Shown: positions 12,398 to 24,000 of the stretch, in pieces
Layout: each line of letters opens with the position of its first letter
Numbering within the stretch: position 1 is the first letter of the stretch
Source of the DNA: Dromaius novaehollandiae
Lineage: Eukaryota; Chordata; Aves; Casuariiformes; Dromaiidae
Reading direction: 5' to 3'
NCBI RefSeq assembly: GCF_036370855.1
Contig: NC_088099.1
Location: 26,379,501-26,443,500 of the forward strand
Length of the DNA stretch: 64,000 nt
Notes under the pieces: generated by a model
Database searches by the model: none
What the model saw: only the letters and a program-made list of their open reading frames with translations
What the model was told of the DNA's origin: nothing
Made by a program: the position numbers and the translations under genes

Positions 12398-15300
12398 CTA
12401 GAAAGAAATCCAAAGCAGTTAGTTGTAAAATCACCTTTGACAACAAGTATTCTAAGTTAATTTTAAAATTTTACATGAACGGTAATCACTTCTTTCTAAA
12501 CAACCTGAGGCTTTGATCCAGCAAACATTATGTAACTACATGAAAGCCTTGTTTTCATAAATTTTCAAAACATAAAACAGATTGAGTAGTTCGGTAAGAT
12601 TCTATTGTTCTGTTCTCACCACAAAGTGAGAATTTACATAACATTAAAGGAGAGTTTACAACATTGTGAAAAGATATCAACTGTAACTGTACTGCAGTCA
12701 TTTCTGCAAACTGTTTTGAGTGTTACGAATCTCTATGTACATTTTACCTTAAAATGACTTCATATTAACAAATTTTCACCTTGACTTAAAGACTTGAGTA
12801 ATTTAAATATAATACATGCTAACCTAAAGATTTTTTTAATTGCTTTTCCAAGTACTATTTACAGCTATTAGTAAATGCAGAACTAAAGATCCTATCAATT
12901 GCATTCTTTTAATGGCACTTCCACAGTAAGCAAACTTTCAGGCAGCGATAGAAAGAAGAAATACCCTCAGATGCTACAGAGTGGGGAGGTGCTGTAAGAG
13001 ATGCAGGATGACCAGTATGAGTCACATAAGTACACAGTCACTCAGGAAAACACTGCATTTCCTTATTGGCCAGTTGTAACTTACCAGCACCAAACGGAAC
13101 ATAGGCAAATTTCTCTGTAGCTGCGGGATTATCTTGGAGATACCGGTCAGGCTTGAAGTCTAGAGCAGCTTTCCATGAGTCCTTCAGTCTGTGGTTAACA
13201 GTGGGAGACACACAGACCTGATGGCCAGGAGGAATACTATACCCAGCAACAGTCTACAAGGCAAGGAGAAAAGGACCTATGTGTTACAAGAAAATTCTCC
13301 ATTTTTCTTTTTAAAGTAATACCTGAAATTCTATTGTGAGACTTCAGTTTCAAGAGATTTCTGCTGAGCCAGTTTAAAATTAATGCAGTCTAGTATGTCA
13401 TTGTTTTAATTGTGCAGGGCACAGTATCAGGCAACTGCAGAAAGCTTTCAGATGCTTTAACAAAGCTGATGCCTCTACAGAAAAAAATTTAAATGAGATT
13501 TGTTGAAAACATTTGCCATGCAAGGGATAGTTTTTAAAAATAATTTGAAGTCTTATTTATACAAACAGCAAATTTTCTTTTAGATTTAGCTAGCACATAT
13601 TATGTAAGTAAGTGCAAGCCAATTTTTTTCCAAGGTAGCTATTAAAAACTGGCAAACTACAGAATCTTTAGATGGTAGTACTGAATTAAGAACTCTAGAA
13701 ACTGATGGCTAAAAGAAAGGGCCAGTTCTGCTCTGTGGGACTACAAATTAAGACTTTCATCGGTTACTACCACCATTTCCAATTTAAAAATATACACAGA
13801 CTTTTGCAGATCTTCAGAAACCTTTAATAACTATGCCTCAGGATTTGTTTTATTTTAGTAAGAAAGATTTCAGTTTTAGCTATTTTTTAGTTCCTGTCAT
13901 GTTTTGTGCGTAAACTGAATCTGGAAGGGTATCATTCAGGATAAAAAGACAGACTACAATTACAGTGGCTTTTTTCTAAAGATACAAAATGTACTCCTGT
14001 GATGCAATTCTCAGAATAAAGGTTGGCATTCCTAACTAGGTTACTGTCCTTGTCTAGCCAAACTCTCCTTTTGTCCAGCAGGAAAGATTAGGAAGACAGG
14101 AGTAGCTGAGGGAAGTGTTTTTGTTGGTACTTTCTTCACCTGAGCAGCGTGATATAGCACAAGCTGATCTGACCCAGCCCCCTGCTTCCCCAAGAGACCT
14201 CACCAGCACACAGGTCTCATATGACAGGAGTTAGACCCTAGCTGTACCCTGCCAGCGTCACAGTTGCATCTAGTGGCAGACCAGAGAAATGGATTGCAGT
14301 TACACAGTTATTTTGTAATAAGCTATTGGCTGCAAGTATTTGATGTGCAGCTAATGAATTAACATACCTATTTGCACATAATCACCAAGAAAAAAAAAAA
14401 AACAGGACTTCTCTCACTCTTTGCCTTTTAGTGCAAATTTGCATTAATGACTGTGACAATTTTGATCTGTTCATCCAGAATACAGAAATACAGGAAGTAT
14501 AATACCTAATGTGAAATAAGGCCTATAAAAACAACATACCTGAAAGAAGGTTACTCAAGAGGAAATTCAAAAATTAAGATGAGACAATATGATATACTCA
14601 TCTTAAGTCTATGTGACACAGTCCAAGCAGAGGTCCAGTCCCACAGAGTTATGAACCCATGTAATAGCAATAGAAGAAGTGTAAGCAGAAACAGATATAT
14701 GGTTTGGTTGGTGTCCTGGACTCAATAGGTCTACTTTTAGAGCTATCTGATTACTGACATCAGTATATGTTCCTAACGCACTGAAAAAAATAGGATGATT
14801 AATGCTAAGAAATGAATAAACAGGACTAAGGTAATACTTGTTGACATAGCACAAGCTGATCTGACCCAGTAGGAAGAACAGTTATGAGTACAGATGAGTG
14901 GTTAAACCTAGTCAGGGACTAGGAACTAGTCTAAGTAGTTCGATACATCCTGGGATGCCACTGGCTGTCATCACTGCCAGGGTACACTGCTCGCTCATAT
15001 TGGGTCCCCTGCCAGCTGGGGTGGCCCCAGCCCTCCCTGGCCTTTTCCACAGAGCTGCTCCCAGGCAGGCAGCCTGCACCCTTGCAGGGGTTAGTCCATC
15101 CCAGGTTCAGAACTTCACATTTGTCTTTACTGAATTTTGTGAAGTTGTTCTTGGCCCATTCCTCTAGCCTGCCTTGGTTTCTGAATAGCAGCCCTGCTTT
15201 ATTGAACTGAAGTTGCACCCAGTAACTGTACTCACTTGAGGAGTTTTGGCCATTCTCATCATAGTCATTATAGGAGGTCTCAGCCTTAAAGTTTCTTTTA

Positions 15301-18300
15301 CACAGCGATCCAGCAAACTGAGATCCTTCAGCTGCAAATATAAAGCAAATAATATATCAAAGTACAGCCAAGTTTATTCAATGTGCACAAAAAGGTATTT
15401 TGTACCATTTTAAAATTCAAAGACTAAGCACCTCATATTTACATGTACTTCATTAACTACCCTGATAAGTTTCTGCTGTTTCATTTAGTTCAATTAAAAA
15501 ATAATTCTCTGACCAGCAGAATCAATAATGACTAATTCTTTATTGATCTGTCTCACAAGTGTTTTCTGATGCCGAACTTAAGAAAAAGATCACACTGCAT
15601 CCTTTTCGCTAGTGGAAATACAAAGATCTTCCTCTACCCAGCTGAACATTTTAATAGAGCTTCCAGTAACTGTAATTTCTTTGGTCAATGCTAATATTAA
15701 ATAGTAGCAGGTTGAAAAGTTACTGGAAAAGCAGATGGAGGAAATATATTGGCAAATAGTGACACCACAGGGTGCTTATGACACAGATTATGATTCTATC
15801 ACAAAGCATAAGATTGTATTTTACATTTTTGCAAGTGTCTAAAGTATAAAAATATCTAGCAGGAATAATGTAACATACAAACCTGGTCATACGTTAATGG
15901 TGGCAAGTCATCTCCACAAACCGCTTTCTGTTCTGCGTAACACTGTTCCTGTATTGATTTGTCTCTGGCTAGGAAGAAGCCAAGCCAGGCACTAGTGGTG
16001 GAGGACGTGTGTTGCCCTGCTAACAGCAACCCAATAAGCATGCCAGCAACTTCATCATCTGTCAGCGGACGGCCATCCCTAGGTTAAGGGGCAATACGTT
16101 AGAGCTTCATTTGATGAGGTTTCCAGTTATAGTACATATAATTTCTTCTAATTTACTTTTCTTTCTCCTTCTCTTAGGCTGCCCACTCCAAATGGAACAG
16201 CTAAATATTTGCGGGGAGGGACAGCATGGGGGCGACAGATGCTCTGGGAACTTTACATTACTGGAAGGCCAGAAATGAGAAAGGAAGCAATCATTTGATT
16301 GCTGATGATAACCTCAGGAAGTCTGAATAAGCATTTATAATTGAACTTTTGAAGATATTTTTAGCATGCAGCTAGAACCAATGCTGGCAAGAAAAAGCGA
16401 TGCAGCGCATGAGAGAGTTTTTCCTTTTTTTTTTTTTTGGTAGACAGATGCAACTGAATAATTCAAAGCTAAAGCATAACTATCTATAAATGGCAAGTCT
16501 CCAACCCCTTTGCTTACTTATAGGAAGCATCAAGTAGAGTTTGGAGTATGTCATCTTCTTTCTCCTCAGACTTTCGACGTTTCTGGATAACCTTATAGAA
16601 GATGCTCTTTATTTCTTTGTGCGCTCGATCTCGTCGTCTGCAATTCAAAGCATCCGTATCAGCCACTTTATACAAAGTAACATATAAAATACTTATGAAG
16701 ATTTACTGGGATGTCTAGAACAGCCTTACAAACAAGAAATAGAAGGAAAAAAAAAGAAATCGATAAAATGCCTAAATTGTTTCATCTGTTATTTTTGATA
16801 CCTGAAGCTAGGCAGAGGTAGCCAACCTGGCAGGAGCCAGGCAGCATGAGTAAATCCCCCATCCAAATCAGCATACAGCTGAGCCACGTTCTCATTCAGT
16901 AAGCTTCTTATTTCTTTCCCATGTAAGCAATGACTTGCTGTCAAAATGATAAGTTCTGAAAGGGCTTCGAACAGGTCTGAGGAAAGATTTGAAAAAGAAC
17001 AGTGAGAATGCATTTCAGGAGAGATACTAAGTTTTACAGGTTATAAATTTTTTTATTTTGTAGAAGAGAAAAATAAGTAAATAAACACAGATTCGTAATT
17101 TTAAATAAAGTTTTAGCTTGTTTTCCTAGGAAAATTTAAACTTCTGTGTGTCTGTCAGTCTCTCTTCTAGTAACTTTTTAACTAGGTTGATAATTTCAAC
17201 CTTTTTCTAAGATATTTTTTCTAGGAAATTTTTGAGGAAAGCTATTAATCCTTCTATACAAAGTAAACCTTGCAACACAAGTTCAATCCTTACTACACAT
17301 AAAAGAAGTCATACAAGAACATAACCTTGAAATGCAGATCCATGGGCAAAAGGTTAGTTTTGCTGCTCATTAAACTATTTTGTGAGTATTTCTGAATTTG
17401 TTCTTTCACTGTTGGCTTGCAACAATAGTGATGGGATAAGCCCAGCAGGCTAACTGGGAAAGCCAGGTAGGAAATAAAAGAATCCCACTCAGATGACTAT
17501 TGACCCATGTAAAAATCCAGAAATAATAATCATGGGGGCGAAATCCCCCTAATCAACTGAAACATATACTGTATTATTAACAAACACGTCCTATCAACAT
17601 AACCTTATCAACCTTAAGGATGCAGATCTTCAGTGGAGATGATATCTCAGCTAAGATCTCAAACATGACTTCTGAGAAGTCACTGCAGTTTTTTTTTTTT
17701 TCCTACAGACTAAGAATGGTTACACTGAACAGACTCACATCTGGCAAAACTAGCATGATTCAAACCAGGCAACAGATACACAGTCTACTCCCACACTACA
17801 AAAGAATAAGACTGTTTTTTTCTCCTGTCAGTGAATTTCTGAGCAGCTTTGTTCTCCCAGAGCCTTAAATTTGAGTAATCAAAAATATATTTTGCATGTT
17901 TCTTCCCATGGCCAATAGAGTTTAGCCTATACCATTTTTCAGTCCTTTAATAATGCTGCAGTAAATCATTTACAAAAAAAAACACGTTCTGCATTGGCCT
18001 TCATTCCTTCACAGAAAGTCTGAGTGAAAAGGTATTTGATCCTGCTTACTCTTTTCTCCACTTTCTCCCCATTTTTTGAAATACTCTTTTGTTTCTTCTT
18101 CAATCACAGATACATGCTGTTTAAATCGGGCAATATTTAGCCCAGTTTTGAGCATCTTCTTCTGTTCCAAAAACACCTAGAAGAACCAAGATGGAAGAAG
18201 CAGTCAGTACAAGGACCATCATATTAATGTAATTAACAATTTATTATTATTTGTACTATAACAACATACAAAAGGAGAAAGAAATTAGGATTGGTAGGGT

Positions 18301-21300
18301 ACAGCAGATACTAAGGTTTAAATAACAGATAACACTATGTTTCACCTATTTTGTTTTTCAAGCAAAAGTCTAATAATATCCAAACAAAATACTAGCTTAA
18401 AGGAGCTACAATTCCTTATTCTACAGTACCAAAATAGAAAATTAATTAAATAATTATTTTCTTTGTTGAGCTTTAACAATGAAGATACAAGATGCATCCA
18501 GGATTAACATACAGAATGCACCTCAGACATGTAATTAATAACTATATATATAATCCCAAACCTAATCAGACCTGATCTGCAAAATCTGGATACAGCCTAC
18601 GTTCCACATTATGCAGCCTCCTTGCTTCATCTTCCCCCAGAGTTTTTTTTCTCTTCTCATGCTTTAATACCTTATCTCTTGTTTAGAAATGCACCTTTCT
18701 TTCACAACGCCCTCTGATCTCGCTGCCCAGCAAGGCCAACAGAAATAGGAAGCAAACTGCTTCCTAGGAAACTGGTGAGCTTCCCGCTCTTCTCAACTTT
18801 CCCTCTTTTTCTATATACAGGATCATAGCTAATAAATCTACTGGTAAAAAAGCCCATTATTTGAAGAGAAGCATTCAATGAGTTGATGTGTCATCTTCTC
18901 AGACAATTATTCAATTTTTAAGCCTTATTTATGGATTAGGGCATCTACCATAAGGAGCTGCACTTCACCCTGAGCAATACACTGAAAACTGTCGTCTTCT
19001 CACCAAGGTTTCTGCATGTACTGTAAAGTTCTTCACAATACAGAAGGTGTAAAAGAAAGGTTACTTGGTTACTTCCCAGTAACTTCCAATTAACTTCTGT
19101 TTTCTGAATGCAATGGAGACAACAGCAGTCTATCAGAGTATACATGCCACAGAGAGGGGCACACGAGACAGGCACATTTTCCCTTGCAACATGCAAAAAA
19201 AGCACATGCCAGCCCATCTCCACCTCAGCTTGACAAGTGGCACACAGGAGTGAATGTGTCCACTGCCATTTCAGTTTCTCTCAAAGAACAGCCATCTGAA
19301 AGAGTCTCAGAGGAAGGAGACAAAGTAAATATGAATTGATAGTTGGATTATGCACATTAACAAACTTTTAATTACCAGAATTACTGGTAAATAACTCTTC
19401 TTCCTTTTGTAGATTGTTGTCAAATTGAAGAGATGGAGAGTAACGCAGCTTGGGCAGGGAGAAAGAGGTGTCAAAAGCTCTGGGTGATCCATCAACGCTA
19501 CCATGTATTTTGCCCCACGAGGGTTTGAGCAGCTCTCCAAAGGGTTGCCCAGTAGGTGTCTGATAGCACCGCACAACAAGAGAGCTGACTTTTGGCAGAA
19601 CGCATTCTAGCCACAACTGGGCATCCTAGCTGGTCAACCTCAAATAGCAACGCATACAACTAGAGTGCTAATAGCAAAATCTCTGCATCTCTCAGCTGCA
19701 GAAACAAATAGCCCAAGTGCTGTTCTGAAGAACCTGAATCTGAAGAGATAAAAAGGAAAAATTCTTTCTAGTGTCAAAGGTACAAATCAAACAGGCTTAT
19801 GCACACATACCACAGAATAATACAAAGAGAATAATCTCTTAACTAAAGCAGAACTCCAACATTACTCTAGGTAAAAATTCAGGCTAACTCTAGAAAAAGA
19901 CCACCTCAGAAAAACACCAGTATACGGTGGACCAATGAAGTAGGCCTGAATCATCCACGTATGCCTGAGGAATAACGTAGCTGTAAGAAATGCCACTTTC
20001 CAAGGAGCTTACAGAAAGTTCTATAAAACACCTGAAGGATAAGATTAGATCCTAGAAGAACTAGCTGTTGAATGAAGAAAGACATTAAACTCCATCCGTG
20101 AACGGTGGAGTGTGAAAGCAGAAGTCAAAGCAGCAGTGACAGCAAGTGGATGAACTTTCACAGAATTCAGAGAGAGACTACCGCCTTTCAGTTTCATGAA
20201 GACATTCCAAGACAGTCAGAATCCAAGGAGCAAGTACAACACAGTGAAAATCTGCTCAATGTAGCAGTCTGTCTCTGCAGAATTCACAGACACTTTTCTA
20301 ATATTGGTTAATACCAGAGAAGAATATGAAAGGTGTAGCACATAGAATCATTTACCTTCTACACTAGAGTGACTCTAAAAGGGATCCCTGACTGCATCTC
20401 TGACTTTCTGAGGAAAACCTCTGCCTGTTGAAATTGGCAGAAGCCCCGTTTGTGGAAGAGGAGTTCATGCTTTATGTCCAAGGAGACCTACTTGTTATTC
20501 AGGCTGCAGTCCTTCTGATTTCATCCACAAAAGGATAAGAAGAGCTTAACAATCAAGTACTAAAAAAACAAACAAACAAAAAAAAAACCCAAAAACACAC
20601 CCCACACAAAACAAACAACCCCTGAGAAAAGTCCAAACTTTGTGACACCCTCTATCCACCATTTTATCACTTCCTGATGAAGCAAGAGAGAGCAGGGCTC
20701 TCCTTTACTTATTTGTGAAGTGGCAAGTTGTTAGCCATTGGTTACACATATGAGATTCCCAAGAGAATGAAGTAAGAACAACACTCATACACTGTGGATC
20801 ACTGCAAAATGCTGGTGTGGTGGAAAACAGCCTAGCGATTACAGATCCTAAGCCAAATAACTCGTAAGGACAACTATTGTTCTTCCCTGTCAAAGGGAAT
20901 TTGCAACGAAGAGGCAAACTTCTACCAAAGACTAAGCTAAGGAGGGAAAGTCTCGATGGCTGCAGAAACTATTACTGATCAAATGACTGCCATCTGTAGA
21001 AACAAACCGCATAAAGCCACAACTGAAAATCCAAAGATAAATTATAGCACAATGTTGTTCCTGCCACCAGACTACTCTGTAACACAAGAGCTTGTCAATG
21101 CCAACATACCCTAAACGTAGACTACCAGTGGAGCAAATCTATCCAGTGAAAAGCAGACATCTGCAGTTTATGAGTCTGACTGTCCTGTCAAGCAACACGC
21201 AGACTTAAAACAGCACAAACAACAAGAGGCAACACTTAGCTCAGAAACATGCTACTCTACTTTAGGACCCATGCAGATTGTATTCTACAAACATATACAA

Positions 21301-23595
21301 AAAGACTGATTTTTGTCCTAGCAAGACAAACTTTGTGTGATGCCAAGTTTCAAATTAACACTCCTGCATATAGACTGGTATGGCATGAATGAAAAATTAC
21401 CATTCTGAAGCTCTCTCAGAAGGGAAATCTAAATTTTTTCTTAAGGAAAAAGTAAACTGTAGTCAGTGACGTGCTGTAAGATAAGGAAAGCAATGACTCA
21501 CATACTAGGCTTTCCACTACCATGGAATTGGATGGTTTCAAAAACAAGATATAGGATCAGGACTGATGAATGGCTAGATGGTAAATAAAGCAGCCTAGAC
21601 ATGTTCAGTCTTGATCATCCAATGGAGACTACTTATAAGCTGCATCATGCCTTGCTGTCAGAACTGCATATGAATAATGAATCCCATCATACAGAGCCAA
21701 GAGCTCATGACTCCCTCATCAGAATTTAAATTATCTTACTGTTCTACTCATTTTATATTTAAAATACATACCATATTAGGGACATCATAGGCAACTCCCT
21801 TGCCAAAGACTGGCGTAGTTAACGGAGAGTATACGTCCTCCGCATTCAAGTCTTCATTTTTGCTATTGAAGAGTAGAGCAGCAGCATCACTGCCCAGTAA
21901 GTATGTGAACGTCTTGCCAACCATAGTGAAACTGAACACAGGCCCATACTAAGAGGAAAAAAACAACAGTTCATTTTAACCATAAAATCACAATCTCTTC
22001 CCCTACAGACTTTCATAAGATATTAGCTATTTAATATAGCAACATTATTTCAGTGCAATGATTTCTGTAATGTGGTTTGAGATTGACTGTCTCCATCTAC
22101 AAATCTGATACACACATACACCTATATATTGTACTGGATGTGTCACACGTAAGTAGCAATGAGGAGGAAGGAAGGAAAGAGAGAAAAAGAAAAGGAAATC
22201 TGACAGGAAACTGGCACAAGTCACTATTCCCCTAATAAGTGGCTAGAAATGTAATATGGATATGAATATTTTAAGCCACATTTAAAATTTGTTTTCAATA
22301 CAATGTCTAGTGATATCTAACATTGTAACTAACGCTCATCTTTCTCCAGATTGTAAGACTACCATAGTTTAAAAAAAAATGTAAATAAAATATCAGTGAC
22401 ACCACAAAATTGGCAGAGACTACAGGACATACAGCCTACAGCAATCCATGAACGCTGTCTTGAAAAACTTCAGGTTTGGAGTTACACATTGGTAATTGGC
22501 AAATGAGATTTTAAAGCGTAAAGGTCTTCTCCAGCAGATCCTCACACAGTCAGCCTGCCTTTCTCCAAGTTAACGGATCTCAGATTTAAGCCTATGACTC
22601 TAGAAAGTTTTAGACACTGTGAAACAGATCAATAAGTTTTACTGTACTGTAATGACAGCTCTACTGCATTAGTTTGTTTCCTTTTTCTTTTGGGCTGTTT
22701 AAATTACCGTGCTTTTATGCACCAGCATTTTTACCATTACAAAGAGCCTTAAAATTCATTACATAACCTACAGAGGACAGGTAGGTTATTATATTGCAAC
22801 CTGGTCTCAAACAGATTACTAAAGAGTGAGATTAAAATAAATTATAAAATGGCTTTTTAGTTATCTGTGATTCAACTATGAACATTACCTGAATACACCA
22901 ATATACTTTTCCCACTGCATCACATGAGATACCACAGAAAATAGTTTCTTTCAGTAACGAAGTTACATTGTATATAAAAAATGTTAAAAAACCAGCCTAC
23001 TGCCCACACTTCATACCATACTCAAGTCAGTTAATGACAGTGAACTTTTTTTACACAGGTCCAAGATACAGCACTTAACAGGTAAGCAAGAATATTTTGG
23101 CACATGCTCAGCCAGCCACGTGGGAGAACACACCTGTTCATAAGCATTTTCCAAAAACTCAATGGGACTTTTCCCAAACGCTACTGCATGTCCAAGGAAA
23201 GGGATGCTCGACGAAATGTATGGCGGATATTTCTGAGCGAGAAAAAGAAAAGCAAGTACTGAATTTTCTTCAGCGAACAATAAATCTATGTAACAACTAA
23301 ACACGGAAGAACCTTTGTACATATTTTAAGCTCTTTTGTGAAAAGTCCAACTTTGGACGACTGATTTTTTTTCAAAAAGCAAGGCCCGCCCAGGGCAGCC
23401 GCCGCCTGCCCGCCGCGCCCCACCCCCCCCCCCGGCGCCCACCTTCTGGCCGGAGCCGACGTGGCGCCGGTAGCCGAGCTGGAGCAGGTAGCCGAGGCTC
23501 AGCACGAAGGCAGAGGCGGCCAGCACCAAGGAGAGGGGGCTGCAGACGGCCACCCGCTCCAGCAGGGACCCGCTGACATCCAGCAGGCTCAGCAT
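12219..23595 (-). CDS. CYP51A1: CYP51A1, lanosterol 14-alpha-demethylase (complete)
   Basis: ER-membrane cytochrome P450 that removes the 14-alpha-methyl group of lanosterol or dihydrolanosterol in cholesterol synthesis. Ten coding exons in transcript order: 23595-23443, 23232-23134, 21948-21772, 18176-18050, 16976-16802, 16637-16518, 16078-15883, 15331-15236, 13253-13085, 12397-12219. They total 1491 bases (496 aa plus stop), close to the ~500 aa of mammals. N-terminal membrane anchor at about residues 20-40. Substrate-site segment [13 protein letters not shown] in exon 3. I-helix AGQHTS at 304-309. ExxR (ETLR) at 362-365. PDRY at 416-419. Heme loop FGAGRHRCIG at 435-444 with Cys442 as iron ligand. 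All catalytic motifs are intact, so the enzyme should be functional. Known to be induced by SREBP; the promoter lies in the CpG island just upstream. Confidence 0.98.
13085..13253 (-). CDS. CYP51A1: CYP51A1 exon 9
   Basis: Encodes [20 protein letters not shown] through [13 protein letters not shown] to [10 protein letters not shown], the first half of the heme-binding loop. Ends in phase 1. Confidence 0.98.
14154..14177 (+). repeat. 24-bp direct repeat, copy 1
   Basis: Identical to 14846-14869. Both copies lie in the CYP51A1 intron between exons 9 and 8, 692 bases apart. Confidence 0.8.
14846..14869 (+). repeat. 24-bp direct repeat, copy 2
   Basis: Second copy of the sequence at 14154-14177, immediately before the CR1-like remnant that begins near 14900. 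Confidence 0.8.
14930..15218 (-). mobile_element. CR1-type LINE remnant (reverse-transcriptase end)
   Basis: Minus-strand translation carries [13 protein letters not shown] and KCEVLNLG, resembling the motif after the catalytic core of CR1 reverse transcriptases. Further on, the nucleotide sequence resembles the CR1 stretch that encodes CALVAKKANGILGCI but is frame-shifted. Truncated at both ends and not functional. Sits in a CYP51A1 intron, ending about 20 bases from exon 8. Confidence 0.7.
15236..15331 (-). CDS. CYP51A1: CYP51A1 exon 8 (K-helix)
   Basis: 32 codons including [10 protein letters not shown], the ExxR motif of the P450 core, and [11 protein letters not shown]. Donor CAA|GTGAGT. 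Confidence 0.98.
15883..16078 (-). CDS. CYP51A1: CYP51A1 exon 7 (I-helix)
   Basis: Encodes [20 protein letters not shown] followed by [11 protein letters not shown], the oxygen-activation helix with the CYP51-type His-Thr pair. Ends LPPLTYDQ at the donor CAG|GTTTGT. Confidence 0.98.
16518..16637 (-). CDS. CYP51A1: CYP51A1 exon 6
   Basis: Encodes [20 protein letters not shown], then [17 protein letters not shown]. Acceptor GAATTGCAG, donor TATAA|GTAAGC. Confidence 0.97.
16802..16976 (-). CDS. CYP51A1: CYP51A1 exon 5
   Basis: Encodes [20 protein letters not shown] through [14 protein letters not shown]. Acceptor CTTTCCTCAG, donor TTCAG|GTATCA. Confidence 0.97.
18050..18176 (-). CDS. CYP51A1: CYP51A1 exon 4
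   Basis: Encodes [20 protein letters not shown] and on to KKWGESGEK. Acceptor TTCTTCTAG, donor AAGA|GTAAGC. Ends in phase 1. Confidence 0.97.
21772..21948 (-). CDS. CYP51A1: CYP51A1 exon 3
   Basis: 59 codons from [20 protein letters not shown] to VAYDVPNM, including the B'-helix substrate-contact segment. The last codon before the donor ATG|GTATGT encodes Met where the remembered human protein has Pro. Confidence 0.97.
23134..23232 (-). CDS. CYP51A1: CYP51A1 exon 2
   Basis: 33 codons: [20 protein letters not shown], then [14 protein letters not shown] proline-rich hinge leads into the catalytic domain. Acceptor TCGCTCAG, donor AACAG|GTGTGT. Confidence 0.97.
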
Positions 23596-24000
23596 CGCCT
23601 CACCGACCGACCCACCGACCGCGCCGATCCGCCGCAGGTGCCGTCGCCGCGCCGGGCGGGGGCTGCGAGAGGGGGCGGGCGGCAGCCGGCCCGCCCCGCG
23701 GCGCTGGGCTGATCTCTGCCCATGTGACGATTCCCGGAGCCTGAGCCAATCGGCGGCCGCGCGCCACGCGGTGACGGCATCGGCCGGGCTGCGAGGCGGC
23801 GCGATTGGGCGGGCGGGGCGCTGCCGCGCGCGGGGCGGCCGTTGGGTGCGGGGCTGGCGCGTCGCTGCGGGGGGGAGGGGGCGGCCCCAGGGCGTCGTGT
23901 GAGGGCTGGCGGCGTGCGGCCGGGAGGGGGCGGTGTAGCGGGGCCGCCATCTCAGGCGGTCAGCGGCGGGCGTTACGGCGGTGTGGCCTGCCTGGTGGTT
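23380..24000. promoter_or_regulatory. CpG island / CYP51A1 promoter region
   Basis: A GC-rich, CpG-dense block begins in CYP51A1 exon 1 and runs upstream to about 24.0 kb. It holds a gene-strand CCAAT box (ATTGG on plus, 23804-23808) beside a GC box (GGGCGGG), a plus-strand CCAAT at 23746-23750 and TGACG half-sites. NF-Y and Sp1 sites of this sort accompany SREBP control of sterol genes. Transcription start not determined. Confidence 0.75.
23443..23595 (-). CDS. CYP51A1: CYP51A1 exon 1 (start codon, membrane anchor)
   Basis: 51 codons from the ATG at 23595-23593, ending ...GSGQK at AGAAG|GTGGGC. The hydrophobic stretch [16 protein letters not shown] forms the ER anchor. This start is chosen because it is the only ATG opening this frame near the CpG island and it gives the expected length. 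Confidence 0.93.
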
